A stretch of 64,000 nucleotides of DNA from Roseateles puraquae (GTDB taxonomy: Bacteria > Pseudomonadota > Gammaproteobacteria > Burkholderiales > Burkholderiaceae_C), in the NCBI RefSeq assembly GCF_002205845.1, contig NZ_NISI01000001.1, positions 806,001 to 870,000 on the forward strand. The letters are read 5' to 3'. Made by a program: the position numbers and the translations under genes. Shown one piece after another: positions 20,417-29,404 of this stretch. Under the pieces are notes generated by a model. It searched no databases. It saw only the letters and a list, made by a program, of their open reading frames with translations, and was not told the origin of the DNA. The first letter of the stretch is position 1. The number at the start of each line of letters is the position of its first letter.

Positions 20417-21331
20417 ATGCCAGTCTACAGCATGACCGGGTATGCCAATTCCGTGGCGCAGCCCCCTAAAGCCGAGGACGGCAACCCTGTCACACAAGCG
20501 TCGGTCAGTGTGGAATTGCGGTCGGTCAACGGCCGCTTTCTGGACCTGTCGATGCGCATGCCCGAAGAGCTGCGCGGCCTGGAACCGCAGCTGCGCGAAT
20601 TGATCGCCGCGCGCTTCAAGCGCGGCAAGATCGAATTGCGTATCAATACCCAGCGCGAGACCGACGGCGCCTGGCCCCAGCCCCAGCCCGACCAGCTCAA
20701 CCGCCTGGCCAACCTGGAGGCCAAGGTGCGCGCGTGGATGCCGCAGGCCGCGCCCCTGTCCGTCCACGAAGCGCTCAACTGGTGCAAGAGCGGCGGCGCC
20801 GTGCCGGCCCAGTTGGATGCCGCCACGCTGGAAGCCGCCCAGGCCTGCGTGCAGGGCCTGGCCGAGGCGCGCGAGCGTGAAGGCGAAAAGCTGGTCGCCA
20901 TCCTGCAGGAGCGCATCAGCCGACTGCGCCAACTGGCGGATGAAGCCGAACCGCTGCTGCCGGCCGTGGTGCAGCGCCAGCAACAGCGCTTCCTGGAGCG
21001 CTGGCAGGAAGCCCTGGCTGCCACGGGTGCAGCCAGCAGCGTGCCGCAGGAGGCCCTGCAGGAGCGCGCCCTCAACGAAGCGGCCGCCTTCGCCATCCGC
21101 ATCGACGTGGCAGAAGAGCTGGGCCGCCTGCGCGCCCACCTCGACGAACTCACCCGTTTGCTGAAGAAAGGCGGCGAACTGGGCAAACGGCTCGATTTCC
21201 TGATCCAGGAACTGCACCGCGAGGCGAATACCCTGGGGTCCAAGTCCGCCGCGCTCGAACTGACCAATATCTCGGTCGAAATGAAGGTCGCCATCGAGCA
21301 GATGCGCGAACAAGTCCAGAACATCGAATAA
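20417..21331 (+). CDS. yicC: YicC-family endoribonuclease
   Basis: 304 residues. Opens with [10 protein letters not shown], the family signature, followed by the [19 protein letters not shown] block, and closes with [17 protein letters not shown] and [19 protein letters not shown](I)E. YicC proteins are endoribonucleases involved in small RNA turnover. The ATG at 20417 matches the signature; upstream codons are open but not family sequence. First gene of yicC-gmk-rpoZ, 47 bp from the divergent kinase gene. Confidence 0.95.
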   Translation: MPVYSMTGYANSVAQPPKAEDGNPVTQASVSVELRSVNGRFLDLSMRMPEELRGLEPQLRELIAARFKRGKIELRINTQRETDGAWPQPQPDQLNRLANLEAKVRAWMPQAAPLSVHEALNWCKSGGAVPAQLDAATLEAAQACVQGLAEAREREGEKLVAILQERISRLRQLADEAEPLLPAVVQRQQQRFLERWQEALAATGAASSVPQEALQERALNEAAAFAIRIDVAEELGRLRAHLDELTRLLKKGGELGKRLDFLIQELHREANTLGSKSAALELTNISVEMKVAIEQMREQVQNIE

Positions 21332-21341
21332 CCAAGGCCCC

Positions 21342-21962
21342 ATGGAATACCCGGGTAATCTTTTCGTCGTCGCAGCCCCCAGCGGGGCCGGCAAATCCAG
21401 CCTCGTGAAGGCCCTGCTGGAGCTGGATGCCCGCCTGGCGGTCTCCATCTCCCACACCTCGCGCGCACCGCGTGGCCAGGAGCAGCACGGGCGCGAGTAC
21501 TGGTTCATCTCGCCGGAAGAGTTCCGCGCCAAGGCGGCCCGCGGCGAGTTCTTTGAATGGGCCGAGGTGCATGGCAACCTCTACGGCACCTCGCGCGCCG
21601 GCATCGAGGACCGCCTTCAGCACGGTGAAGACGTGGTGCTGGAGATCGACTACCAGGGCGCGCTGCAGATCAAGCAGCTCTTCCCCTACGCCGTGCTGAT
21701 CTTCATCCTGCCGCCGAGCTGGGACGAACTGCGCCTGCGCCTGAACCGCCGCGGCGACACCGAGCCCGAGGTGATCGCCAAGCGCATGAACAACGCGCGC
21801 ATCGAGGTCGCCCAGGCGCAGCACTTCGATTTCGTCGTCGTGAACGCCGTGTTCGACACGGCCGTCTTCGATCTCAAGACCATCGTCCACGCACAGCGGC
21901 TAAAATACGCGGCTCAGCGCCGAAACCGCTCGGCTGTCTTCCAGGCGCTCGATCTGCCCTGA
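21342..21962 (+). CDS. gmk: Guanylate kinase
   Basis: 206 residues. Phosphorylates GMP to GDP. P-loop APSGAGKSS at 12-20, the GMP-binding [19 protein letters not shown] region and the lid with RLNRRGDTE. Ten bases after yicC. Placement before rpoZ and spoT links GTP supply with stringent response genes, as in many proteobacteria. Confidence 0.97.
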   Translation: MEYPGNLFVVAAPSGAGKSSLVKALLELDARLAVSISHTSRAPRGQEQHGREYWFISPEEFRAKAARGEFFEWAEVHGNLYGTSRAGIEDRLQHGEDVVLEIDYQGALQIKQLFPYAVLIFILPPSWDELRLRLNRRGDTEPEVIAKRMNNARIEVAQAQHFDFVVVNAVFDTAVFDLKTIVHAQRLKYAAQRRNRSAVFQALDLP

Positions 21963-21995
21963 TCGCGTCTCGCACCGAACTTCACAAGGAACACC

Positions 21996-22199
21996 ATGGC
22001 CCGCATCACCGTCGAAGACTGCCTGACCAAGATCCCCAACCGCTTCCAGCTCGTGCTGGCAGCCACCTACCGCGCCCGCATGCTGAGCCAGGGCCACAGC
22101 GCCCGCATCGACAGCAAGAACAAGCCCGGCGTGACCGCCCTGCGCGAGATCGCTGCCGGCGAAGTCGGCATCGAGATGCTGCGCAAGGTGCCGGTCTAA
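21996..22199 (+). CDS. rpoZ: RNA polymerase omega subunit
   Basis: 67 residues. [20 protein letters not shown] is the omega signature; the protein helps fold beta-prime and forms part of the ppGpp site on RNA polymerase. AAGGA lies 7 nt before the ATG. Last gene of its operon, followed by a strong terminator. Confidence 0.97.
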   Translation: MARITVEDCLTKIPNRFQLVLAATYRARMLSQGHSARIDSKNKPGVTALREIAAGEVGIEMLRKVPV

Positions 22200-22217
22200 A
22201 TCCCGCGTCCCCTCTTC

Positions 22218-22255
22218 GACGGGCGTCCTGGGCTTCCCAGGACGCCCGTCGCCTT
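22218..22255 (+). terminator. Terminator after rpoZ
   Basis: A perfect 15-bp stem (22218-22232 with 22236-22250) with a 3-nt CTT loop is followed by GCCTTTT. It separates yicC-gmk-rpoZ from spoT, which starts 27 nt beyond. Confidence 0.9.
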
Positions 22256-22282
22256 TTCTGCATGCGATAAATTCGGGGGCCT

Positions 22283-24541
22283 ATGGCCCAACGCTCCCTC
22301 ACTGCCTGGTTCCTGCCCGGCCTGCGCCAGCCGGCGCAGCCCACACAGGCCGAGGCGGCCTCCTTCGACGCCCTCGCCCCCAAGCTCGGCTACCTGAGCA
22401 AGGCCGAGGTCAAGCGGGTGCGCGAGGCCTACAAGTTCGCCGACGAGGCCCACCTGGGCCAGAAACGCGCGACCGGCGAGCCCTACATCACCCACCCGAT
22501 CGCCGTGGCCGGCATCTGTGCGGAGTGGCGCCTCGACGCGCAGGCCCTGATGGCCGCACTGATGCATGACGTGGTCGAGGACTGTGGCGTCTCCAAGGCC
22601 GAGCTGATCGAGAAGTTCGACGCCACCACGGCCGACCTGGTCGACGGGCTCACCAAGCTCGACAAGCTGCAGTTCTCCACCAAGGAGGAGTCGCAGGCCG
22701 AGTCCTTCCGCAAGATGCTGCTGGCGATGGCGCGCGACCTGCGTGTCATCCTGATCAAGCTGGCCGACCGGTTGCACAACATGCGCACCATGGGCGCGAT
22801 GGCACCGCACAAGGCACGACGCATCGCCCGCGAGACCTTCGACATCTACGCCCCGATCGCGCACCGCCTGGGCCTGAACCAGACCTTCCGCGAGTTGCAG
22901 GACCTGTCCTTCCAGTACTTCCACCCTTGGCGCTACGCCGCGCTGACCAAGGCGGTCGCCAAAGCCCGCGGCAACCGGCGCGACCTGGTCTCGCGCATTG
23001 AAGGGGAAATTCGCGCGGCCTTCGCCAAGGCGAGCCTGCGCGTGGAGGTGCAGGGCCGCGAGAAGACCGTCTACTCCATCTACAAGAAGATGCGCGAGAA
23101 GGGCGGCCTGTCGTTCGCGCAGGTCAGCGACATCTTCGGCTTTCGCATCCTGACCGAGGAGCCGCTGCATTGCTACACGGCGCTTGGCGTGCTGCACCAG
23201 CTCTACAAGCCGCAGGCCGGCCGCTTCAAGGACTACATCGCCACGCCCAAGGACAACGGCTACCAGTCGCTGCACACCACGCTGATGGGACCGCTGGCCA
23301 CGCCGCTGGAGTTCCAGCTGCGCACCGAGGGCATGCACCAGATCGCCGAGCAGGGCGTGGCCGCGCACTGGATCTACAAGAGCCGCGGCAAGCAGGGCTC
23401 GTCGGCCCTGATCGCCCAGCAGGCCAATGCCCGCTGGCTGCAAAGCCTGATCGACATCCAGGACGAGACCCGCGACGCCAACGAGTTCCTGGAGCACGTC
23501 AAGATCGATCTCTTCCCGGATGCGATCTACGTCTTCACGCCCAAGTCCAAGATCATGGCCCTGCCCAAGGGCGCGACGCCGGTGGACTTCGCCTACGCCA
23601 TCCACTCCGACGTGGGCGACCATTGCGTCGCCGCCCAGGTCAACGGCGAGGCGGTGCCGCTGCGGGCCGAGCTCAAGAGCGGCGACATCGTCGAGATCAT
23701 CACCGCGCCTGGCGCCAGCCCCAACCCGGCGTGGCTCAGCTTCGTGCGTACCGGCCGTGCGCGCTCCAAGATCCGCCACTACCTGAAGGACCTGGAGCAG
23801 GAAGAATCACGCGAGCTCGGCCAGAAGATGCTGGCCCAGGCCATGCGCATCGAAGGCCTCGCGCTGCCCAGCCTGGAGGTGGACGACCCCGCGGCGCCGA
23901 TCTGGCATGACCTGGCCGGCTGGGCCGGCAGCGCCAGCACCGAACAGCTGCTCGTGGACATCGGCGCTGGCCGCAAGATCGCCACCATCATTGCCAAGAA
24001 GCTCGCCCGGCTGATGGCCGAGCAGGGCCAGAAGCCCGATGCGCTGGCCCTCACCCTGGGACGCTTCACTGAAGCCCCGGCGCTGCAGGGCAGCGTCACG
24101 CTCGATGGCAGTGAAGGCGCCTCGGTGCAACTGGCCAGCTGCTGCCGCCCCATCCCGGGCGACGAAGTGCGCGGCTACCTCGGCCGCGGCGAAGGCCTCG
24201 TGGTGCACACCTGCGAGTGCGCCGTGGGGCGCCGGCTCTTCCAGCGCGACAGCGAGCACTGGATCCAGGTGGAATGGGCCGAGGAGCTGACCCGCAGCTT
24301 CGAAGCGGGCATTGCCCTGCTGATGACCAACGGCAAAGGCGTGCTGGCCCAAGTGGCCCAGGCCGTCGCCCAGGCCGAGGCCGACATCACGCACATCTCG
24401 ATGACCGAGGACGCGCAGCTGCGCGAAACCGCCGAGATGACCTTGCTGCTGGCCGTGCGCGACCGCCTGCACCTGGCCGACGTGCTGCGCGTGCTGCGCC
24501 GCACGGCGCCCGTGCAGCGCGTGTGGCGCGTGAAGCCCTGA
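22283..24541 (+). CDS. spoT: Bifunctional (p)ppGpp synthetase/hydrolase
   Basis: 752 residues. N-terminal HD hydrolase domain with His71, His95-Asp96 (LMHDVVED) and RLHNMRT; synthetase domain with YSIYKKM and GRFKDYIATPKDNGYQSLHT (near 313-332). The RFKD residues match the RXKD signature of bifunctional Rel/SpoT rather than the EXDD of RelA. A TGS domain (DVGDHCVAAQVNGEAVPLR) and C-terminal ACT domain (ISMTEDAQLRETAEMTLLL) follow. Betaproteobacteria usually also have a monofunctional relA elsewhere. Converges on greB with 12 bp between stops. Confidence 0.95.
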   Translation: MAQRSLTAWFLPGLRQPAQPTQAEAASFDALAPKLGYLSKAEVKRVREAYKFADEAHLGQKRATGEPYITHPIAVAGICAEWRLDAQALMAALMHDVVEDCGVSKAELIEKFDATTADLVDGLTKLDKLQFSTKEESQAESFRKMLLAMARDLRVILIKLADRLHNMRTMGAMAPHKARRIARETFDIYAPIAHRLGLNQTFRELQDLSFQYFHPWRYAALTKAVAKARGNRRDLVSRIEGEIRAAFAKASLRVEVQGREKTVYSIYKKMREKGGLSFAQVSDIFGFRILTEEPLHCYTALGVLHQLYKPQAGRFKDYIATPKDNGYQSLHTTLMGPLATPLEFQLRTEGMHQIAEQGVAAHWIYKSRGKQGSSALIAQQANARWLQSLIDIQDETRDANEFLEHVKIDLFPDAIYVFTPKSKIMALPKGATPVDFAYAIHSDVGDHCVAAQVNGEAVPLRAELKSGDIVEIITAPGASPNPAWLSFVRTGRARSKIRHYLKDLEQEESRELGQKMLAQAMRIEGLALPSLEVDDPAAPIWHDLAGWAGSASTEQLLVDIGAGRKIATIIAKKLARLMAEQGQKPDALALTLGRFTEAPALQGSVTLDGSEGASVQLASCCRPIPGDEVRGYLGRGEGLVVHTCECAVGRRLFQRDSEHWIQVEWAEELTRSFEAGIALLMTNGKGVLAQVAQAVAQAEADITHISMTEDAQLRETAEMTLLLAVRDRLHLADVLRVLRRTAPVQRVWRVKP

Positions 24542-24553
24542 TCTCAGGCGCGC

Positions 24554-25123
24554 TCAGGCAGCCGGTGACGGCGCCGGGTAGCTGACCTCCACCACCTCGA
24601 TGCGCTCCACGCCCACCGGCGTGACCAGCTGCAACTCATCGCCCACGCGCGCCTTCAGCAGCGTGCGTGCGATGGGCGAGATCCAGCTCACTTCACCGGC
24701 CAGGCTGTCGGACTCGTCGATGCCTTTGATGGTGATGGTCTTCTCTTCGCCGCGTGCGTTGGCGTAGGTGACGGTTGCGCCGAAGAAGATCTGCTCGGAG
24801 CCGTGATGGGCGCTCGGGTCGACCACCTCGGCCACATCCAGCCGCTTGGTCAGGAAACGCAGCCGCCGGTCGATCTCGCGCAGGCGCTTCTTGCCGTAGA
24901 GGTAGTCACCGTTCTCGGAGCGGTCGCCATTCTTGGCGGCCCAGGACACCGTCTCCACCATCTTCGGGCGCTCGACGTCGATGAGCTGCATGAACTCCGC
25001 CCGCAGGCGCGCATAGCCGGCCGGCGTCATGTAGTTGCGTGTGCCGGCCGGCAGGCTCGGCAGCGCGGGGCCGTCGTCGTCATCGTCGGCCGCGTCGGAT
25101 TCCTTGGTGAAGGCCTTGTTCAT
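24554..25123 (-). CDS. greB: Transcription elongation factor GreB
   Basis: 189 residues. Rescues backtracked RNA polymerase by stimulating RNA cleavage. The coiled-coil N domain carries NGDRSENGDYLYGKKRLREI with the catalytic acidic tip, and LRFLTKRLDVAEVVDP is typical of GreB. The N terminus has an unusual run of five Asp after MNKAFTKESDAA, common in Burkholderiales GreB. Its start codon is only 14 bp from that of the divergent CoA-transferase gene. Confidence 0.95.
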   Translation of the reverse strand: MNKAFTKESDAADDDDDGPALPSLPAGTRNYMTPAGYARLRAEFMQLIDVERPKMVETVSWAAKNGDRSENGDYLYGKKRLREIDRRLRFLTKRLDVAEVVDPSAHHGSEQIFFGATVTYANARGEEKTITIKGIDESDSLAGEVSWISPIARTLLKARVGDELQLVTPVGVERIEVVEVSYPAPSPAA

Positions 25124-25137
25124 GCGAGCATTGTCCG

Positions 25138-26169
25138 ATGCAAGTCCCCTCCTCTGCGCGGCCTCTGCACGGCCTGCGCGTCATCGAGATGGCCGGCCTC
25201 GGCCCCTGCCCCATGGCCGGCATGATGCTGGCTGACCACGGCGCCGAGGTGCTCGTCATCGACCGCCCAGGCAGCCCGGTGTTGAACACCGGCACGGGTC
25301 TGGATCGGGGCAAGCAGCGCGCCTGCCTGGACCTCAAGACGCCGGAAGGGGCCGCCGAGGCGCGCCGGCTGATCGAGGGCGCTGATGCCGTCATCGAGGG
25401 CTTCCGCCCCGGGGTCATGGAACGGCTGGGCCTGGGCCCGGGCGTGTTTGCGGCGAGCCATCGGCGCCTGGTCTACGGCCGCGTGACCGGCTGGGGGCAG
25501 ACGGGGCCCCTGGCGCAGGCGGCGGGGCATGACATCAACTATGTGGCCCTGACCGGGGTGATGTCAGTGGCAAGTCGTGAAGGCGTGGCGCCGAGCATCC
25601 CGGCCACGCTGATCGGCGACATGGGCGGCGGCGCGCTGCTGCTGACCTTCGGCCTGATGGCCGCCCTGTGGGACGCGCAGCGCACCGGCCGAGGCCGTGT
25701 GGTGGACGCGGCGATGGTCGACGGCGTGGCGCTGATGTCGAGCCTGCTGCATTCCATGCGCGCCGCCGGCCAGTGGCCGGACACACCGTCCGACAACTTC
25801 TTCCTGCACAGCTCACCCTTCTACGACTGCTTCGAATGCGCGGACGGCCGCTTCGTGTCGCTCGGCGCACTGGAGCCGCAGTTCTACGCGGAGCTGTTGC
25901 AGCGGCTCGGCCTCAACGACATCCCGGCAGGCACCCAGCACGACCGCCGCGAATGGCCGGCCTTGCGCGCCCGCGTGGCCGCTCGCCTGCGCGAGAAGAC
26001 GCGCGATGAATGGACGGCGCTGCTGGAAGGCACGAATGTCTGCTTCGCCCCCGTGCTGACACTGGCCGAAGCGCCGCTGCACCCGCATGCCCAGGCGCGG
26101 GGCGCCTTCGTGCAGGCGGCAGACGGTCACTGGCAGCCGAGCCCCGCACCGAGGTTCGAGCCCCTTTGA
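25138..26169 (+). CDS. Family III CoA-transferase / alpha-methylacyl-CoA racemase-like protein
   Basis: 343 residues. N terminus PLHGLRVIEMAGLGPCPMAG and a GFRPGVMERLGLG loop identify the CaiB/BaiF family. GHDINYVALTG (His/Asp) and the IGDMGGGALLL Asp match the catalytic His and Asp of alpha-methylacyl-CoA racemase rather than the formyl-CoA transferase Asp pattern, so a racemase acting on branched 2-methylacyl-CoA is the better guess. Slightly short for the family (usually 360-390). Cytoplasmic. Converges on dnaB with 10 bp between stops. Confidence 0.85.
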   Translation: MQVPSSARPLHGLRVIEMAGLGPCPMAGMMLADHGAEVLVIDRPGSPVLNTGTGLDRGKQRACLDLKTPEGAAEARRLIEGADAVIEGFRPGVMERLGLGPGVFAASHRRLVYGRVTGWGQTGPLAQAAGHDINYVALTGVMSVASREGVAPSIPATLIGDMGGGALLLTFGLMAALWDAQRTGRGRVVDAAMVDGVALMSSLLHSMRAAGQWPDTPSDNFFLHSSPFYDCFECADGRFVSLGALEPQFYAELLQRLGLNDIPAGTQHDRREWPALRARVAARLREKTRDEWTALLEGTNVCFAPVLTLAEAPLHPHAQARGAFVQAADGHWQPSPAPRFEPL

Positions 26170-26179
26170 GGGCGCGTCG

Positions 26180-27604
26180 TCAGTACTCTTCCCGCTCGAC
26201 GCCCACGTAGCCCGGCGCGAGGTTCTCGAACTTGGTGTGCATGCGCTGGAAGGCCAGCTTCACCGTACCCACCGGGCCGTTACGCTGCTTCGCGATGATG
26301 ATCTCCGCCACGCCCGGTTCCTTGCACTCGTCCTTGGTGTAGTACTCGTCGCGGTAGATGAACATGATGATGTCCGCGTCCTGCTCGATAGCGCCGGATT
26401 CGCGCAGGTCGGACATCATGGGGCGCTTGTCGGGGCGCTGCTCCACCGAACGGTTGAGCTGCGACAGCGCGATGACCGGGCACTTCAGCTCCTTGGCCAG
26501 CGCCTTCAGGCCCCGGGAGATTTCGCCCAGCACCGTGGCGCGGTTTTCCTCGCTGCCGCCGCCGTTGCCACTCATCAGCTGCAGGTAGTCGATGACGATC
26601 AGGCCAAGCTGGCCGCAGATGCGGGCCTGGCGGCGCGCACGGGCACGCACTTCGGACGGGCTGAGGCCCGGGCTCTCGTCGATGAAGATGCTGGACTTGC
26701 CGAGCTTGTCCACAGCCTCGGCCAGGCGCCCCCATTCATCGTCCTTGAGCTGACCGGTGCGCAGATGGCTCTGGTCGATGCGGCCGATGGAGCCCACCAT
26801 CCGCAGGGCCAGCTGCGCGGCGCCCATTTCCATCGAGTAGATGACGACCGGCAGGCCTTCGTTGATGGCCACGTTCTCGGCGATGTTCACCGCGAAGGCG
26901 GTCTTGCCCATGGAGGGGCGGGCGGCCAGCACGATGAGGTCGCCGGGCTGCAGGCCGGCGGTCTGCTTGTCGAGGTCGTAGAAGCCGGTGCGCACGCCGG
27001 TCACGTCCTGCGCGCCGCTCTCCGCCAGCTCGTTCACGCGGTCCATCAGGCCGATCATGAGCTGGTCGATCGCCTGGAAGCCCTGCTTGCTGCGCGAGCC
27101 TTCTTCACCGATGCGGAAGATCTTGCCCTCGGCCTCGTCCAGGATCTGCGTGACCGCGCGGCCCTGCGGGTTCATCGCAGCCGTGGCGATCTCGTCGGAC
27201 GTGGAGACCAACTTGCGCAGGATGGCGCGCTCGCGAACGATCTCGGCATAACGCCGCAGGTTGGCGGCACTGGGCACGCTCTGCGCGAGGGCGTTCAGGT
27301 AGGACAGGCCGCCGCATTCCTCGGCGCGGCCCAGGGACGTCAGCTCATCGAAGACCGTGACCACGTCGGCCGGCTTGCCGGCATTGATGAGCTTGCCGAC
27401 CGCCGTGTAGATGTGCTTGTGCTCGAAGCGGTAGAAGTCGCTTTCGTTGAGCAGGTCGGCGGCGCCGTCCCAGGCGGAGTTGTCGATCAGCAGGCCACCC
27501 AACACGCTCTGCTCGGCCTCGACCGAATGCGGCGGGACGCGCAGCCGGGCGACCTCGTCGTCTTGCGGCGCAGCGGAGGAGGAAGCAGGAAGGATCGCGG
27601 ACAT
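26180..27604 (-). CDS. dnaB: Replicative DNA helicase DnaB
   Basis: 474 residues. N-terminal primase-binding domain (VPPHSVEAEQSVLGGLLID), linker, and RecA-like motor with Walker A ARPSMGKTAFA and Walker B LIVIDYLQLM; the C-terminal block ALSQLNRSVEQRPDKRP and SGAIEQDADIIMFIYRDEYY is complete. No intein. 145 nt downstream of rplI with a terminator between, so it has its own promoter in that gap. Confidence 0.97.
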   Translation of the reverse strand: MSAILPASSSAAPQDDEVARLRVPPHSVEAEQSVLGGLLIDNSAWDGAADLLNESDFYRFEHKHIYTAVGKLINAGKPADVVTVFDELTSLGRAEECGGLSYLNALAQSVPSAANLRRYAEIVRERAILRKLVSTSDEIATAAMNPQGRAVTQILDEAEGKIFRIGEEGSRSKQGFQAIDQLMIGLMDRVNELAESGAQDVTGVRTGFYDLDKQTAGLQPGDLIVLAARPSMGKTAFAVNIAENVAINEGLPVVIYSMEMGAAQLALRMVGSIGRIDQSHLRTGQLKDDEWGRLAEAVDKLGKSSIFIDESPGLSPSEVRARARRQARICGQLGLIVIDYLQLMSGNGGGSEENRATVLGEISRGLKALAKELKCPVIALSQLNRSVEQRPDKRPMMSDLRESGAIEQDADIIMFIYRDEYYTKDECKEPGVAEIIIAKQRNGPVGTVKLAFQRMHTKFENLAPGYVGVEREEY

Positions 27605-27676
27605 GCCTGTGGATAAAGCTGTGGACGGACTGGGATCAAGCGGTGGTCAGCATTGGATAACGCCGGCCTGAAAGAC

Positions 27677-27710
27677 AGAAGGCCGAAACCCCGGGGGGCC
27701 TCGGCCTTCT
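27677..27710 (-). terminator. Terminator of the rpsF-priB-rpsR-rplI operon
   Basis: A 10-bp stem (AGAAGGCCGA at 27677-27686 with 27701-27710) encloses an inner CCCC/GGGG pairing. On the minus strand it is followed by TGTCTTTC. It lies 40 nt past the rplI stop. Confidence 0.75.
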
Positions 27711-27749
27711 CTGGATGTTGCGGCCAAGACGGCCGCAGCGCAAGCCGGT

Positions 27750-28202
27750 TTACTCGGCTTCGGCGACCACCTGGACGCTGATGTCGACGACGACGTCCGT
27801 GTGGGCAGCAACGCTCACCGGGAACTCGCCAACGGTCTTCAGCGGGCCGTTCGGCAGACGCACTTGCGACTTGGCGATGGGCGAACCCAGCTTGGTCAGC
27901 GCTTCAGCGATGTCGGCGTTGGTGACGGAACCGAACAGGCGGCCATCCACACCGGCCTTCTGGGCGATGCGAACGGTCTTGCCGGCGATGGCTTCACCCA
28001 GCTTCTGGGCGGCGGCCAGCTTCTCGGCAGCAGCCTTTTCGAGCTCAGCGCGCTTGGCTTCGAATTCCTTGATCGCGGCTTCGGTGGCGCGGCGAGCGGC
28101 CTTGGTCGGGATCAGGAAGTTGCGGGCGTAGCCGTCCTTGACCTTGACGACGTCGCCGAGGTTGCCGAGGTTGGCGATTTTTTCGAGCAGGATCACTTGC
28201 AT
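27750..28202 (-). CDS. rplI: 50S ribosomal protein L9
   Basis: 150 residues. N-terminal rRNA-binding domain [19 protein letters not shown] and [12 protein letters not shown], the long charged connecting helix (~45-75) and the C-terminal domain ([16 protein letters not shown]). Last gene of the S6 operon. Confidence 0.97.
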   Translation of the reverse strand: MQVILLEKIANLGNLGDVVKVKDGYARNFLIPTKAARRATEAAIKEFEAKRAELEKAAAEKLAAAQKLGEAIAGKTVRIAQKAGVDGRLFGSVTNADIAEALTKLGSPIAKSQVRLPNGPLKTVGEFPVSVAAHTDVVVDISVQVVAEAE

Positions 28203-28214
28203 GTCGTCAGCTCC

Positions 28215-28505
28215 TTAGACCTTGTGCTGGTCGCTGTACGGCAGCAGGGCCAGGAAGCGCGCACGCTTGATGGCGACCGTCAGCTGACGCTGGAAGAAAG
28301 CGCGCGTGCCGGTCAGGCGAGCGGGCGTGATCTTGCCGTTTTCGGCGATGAAATCGCGCAGCGTGTCGATGTCCTTGTAGTCGATCTGCTCGACACCAGC
28401 GACGGTGAAGCGGCAGAAACGCTTGCGGCGGAACAGCAGCGACTGTTGGTTGCGCTTGGGCTTCTTGTCCTTGGAGAAGCGACCCTTACCACGAAGAGGG
28501 GGCAT
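28215..28505 (-). CDS. rpsR: 30S ribosomal protein S18
   Basis: 96 residues. Core [20 protein letters not shown] and [11 protein letters not shown] with C-terminal [15 protein letters not shown]. Pairs with S6 in the ribosomal platform. The N-terminal 25 residues are very basic. Confidence 0.97.
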   Translation of the reverse strand: MPPLRGKGRFSKDKKPKRNQQSLLFRRKRFCRFTVAGVEQIDYKDIDTLRDFIAENGKITPARLTGTRAFFQRQLTVAIKRARFLALLPYSDQHKV

Positions 28506-28550
28506 GTTGGACCTCTGTTAGATCTATCCGGATTCAAAAACGTGCCAGTT

Positions 28551-28844
28551 CTAGGGCGCAGCGGGTTCGATCACGGTGACGTGGGCGATGAAGCCCCGAC
28601 CGTTGCGCTGGTGGGTCAGGAAGCCGCGGAAGACCGCGACGCCACCGATTCCCAGCGCCTGCAACTGCTTGGCCACCTCGCCCACCGCGACCGCCTTGAT
28701 CTCCAGGGAGACCTTGCGCGGCTTGCCGGCTTCGATGACTTCGGACTCTGCCTTGAGGGCGGCGTCCAAGGCCATCAGCCCAGCGGGGGTGTAACGGATC
28801 TGGCCGAGTTGCTGGATCTGTGCCTGGAGGTGAAGCTGGTTCAC
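28551..28844 (-). CDS. priB: Primosomal replication protein N (PriB)
   Basis: 97 residues. Single-stranded DNA-binding OB fold of the restart primosome. NQLHLQAQIQQLGQIRYTPAG and GVAVFRGFLTHQRNG are recognisable. The location between rpsF and rpsR is the classical beta/gamma-proteobacterial one and confirms the call. Confidence 0.92.
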   Translation of the reverse strand: MNQLHLQAQIQQLGQIRYTPAGLMALDAALKAESEVIEAGKPRKVSLEIKAVAVGEVAKQLQALGIGGVAVFRGFLTHQRNGRGFIAHVTVIEPAAP

Positions 28845-28895
28845 TCAGTCGGCACGCTGCACACGAAAACTGGTTCTTCAGCGATGAGCGTCAGC

Positions 28896-29258
28896 TCAGG
28901 CCGCTTCTTGCTGGGGAGCCTTGCGGGCTTCTTCGCGCTCGACGGCCTTCATCATGACCGAGGGGGTCGTGATGGCCTTGTCCTGAACCACGGTGAGGTG
29001 GCGCAGCACGGCGTCGTTGAAGCGGAAGCCGGTCTCGAGCTCAGCCAGGACTTCCTTGCTGCACTCGATGTTCAGGCACAGGTAGTGAGCCTTGGCGAGC
29101 TTCTGGATCAGGTAAGCCATCTGGCGACGGCCCCAGTCCTCGACCCGGTGCACGACACCGCCACCGGCGGTGATCAGGCCCTTGTAGCGCTCCAGCATGG
29201 CCGGAACCTGTTCGCTTTGATCCGGATGGATCAGCAGAACGATTTCGTAGTGACGCAT
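28896..29258 (-). CDS. rpsF: 30S ribosomal protein S6
   Basis: 120 residues. [21 protein letters not shown] and [26 protein letters not shown] are diagnostic. The ATG at 29258 has AAGGAG 7 nt upstream; an in-frame upstream start at 29324 would fall in the structured leader and is rejected. First gene of rpsF-priB-rpsR-rplI. Confidence 0.97.
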   Translation of the reverse strand: MRHYEIVLLIHPDQSEQVPAMLERYKGLITAGGGVVHRVEDWGRRQMAYLIQKLAKAHYLCLNIECSKEVLAELETGFRFNDAVLRHLTVVQDKAITTPSVMMKAVEREEARKAPQQEAA

Positions 29259-29301
29259 AAATGCTCCTTGTGGATTCCAGCCGTTGGGTGTCGGGATGAC
29301 G

Positions 29302-29345
29302 CCCGGCTGCGGAAGCCGGGTCACAGCGTCGACTCGTGACCCGGC
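29302..29345 (-). promoter_or_regulatory. Structured rpsF leader with two mutually exclusive hairpins
   Basis: GCCGGG at 29315-29320 can pair with CCCGGC at 29302-29307 (7-nt loop) or, as part of GCCGGGTCAC (29315-29324), with GTGACCCGGC at 29336-29345 (10-bp stem, 11-nt loop). Both cannot form together. The segment lies between the promoter and the rpsF start. Leaders of rpsF operons are known to bind the S6:S18 complex, so this may be the autoregulatory element; the match to that motif is inferred. Confidence 0.45.
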
Positions 29346-29360
29346 AAGGGGGAACCCGCG

Positions 29361-29389
29361 ATTCTAGCCCGATTGGCGGCAGGCGCCAA
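29361..29389 (-). promoter_or_regulatory. Sigma70 promoter of the rpsF operon
   Basis: On the minus strand TTGGCG (29389-29384) and TAGAAT (29366-29361) are separated by exactly 17 bp. The start site would fall near 29354, giving a leader of about 95 nt that contains the hairpins described above. Confidence 0.6.
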
Positions 29390-29404
29390 ATCGAGCGGCT
29401 GTCG

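Noticed and set aside
29259-29324. S6 starting 22 codons upstream at 29324.
   Set aside because: That segment is the structured leader; the ATG at 29258 has a strong ribosome site and gives the canonical N terminus.
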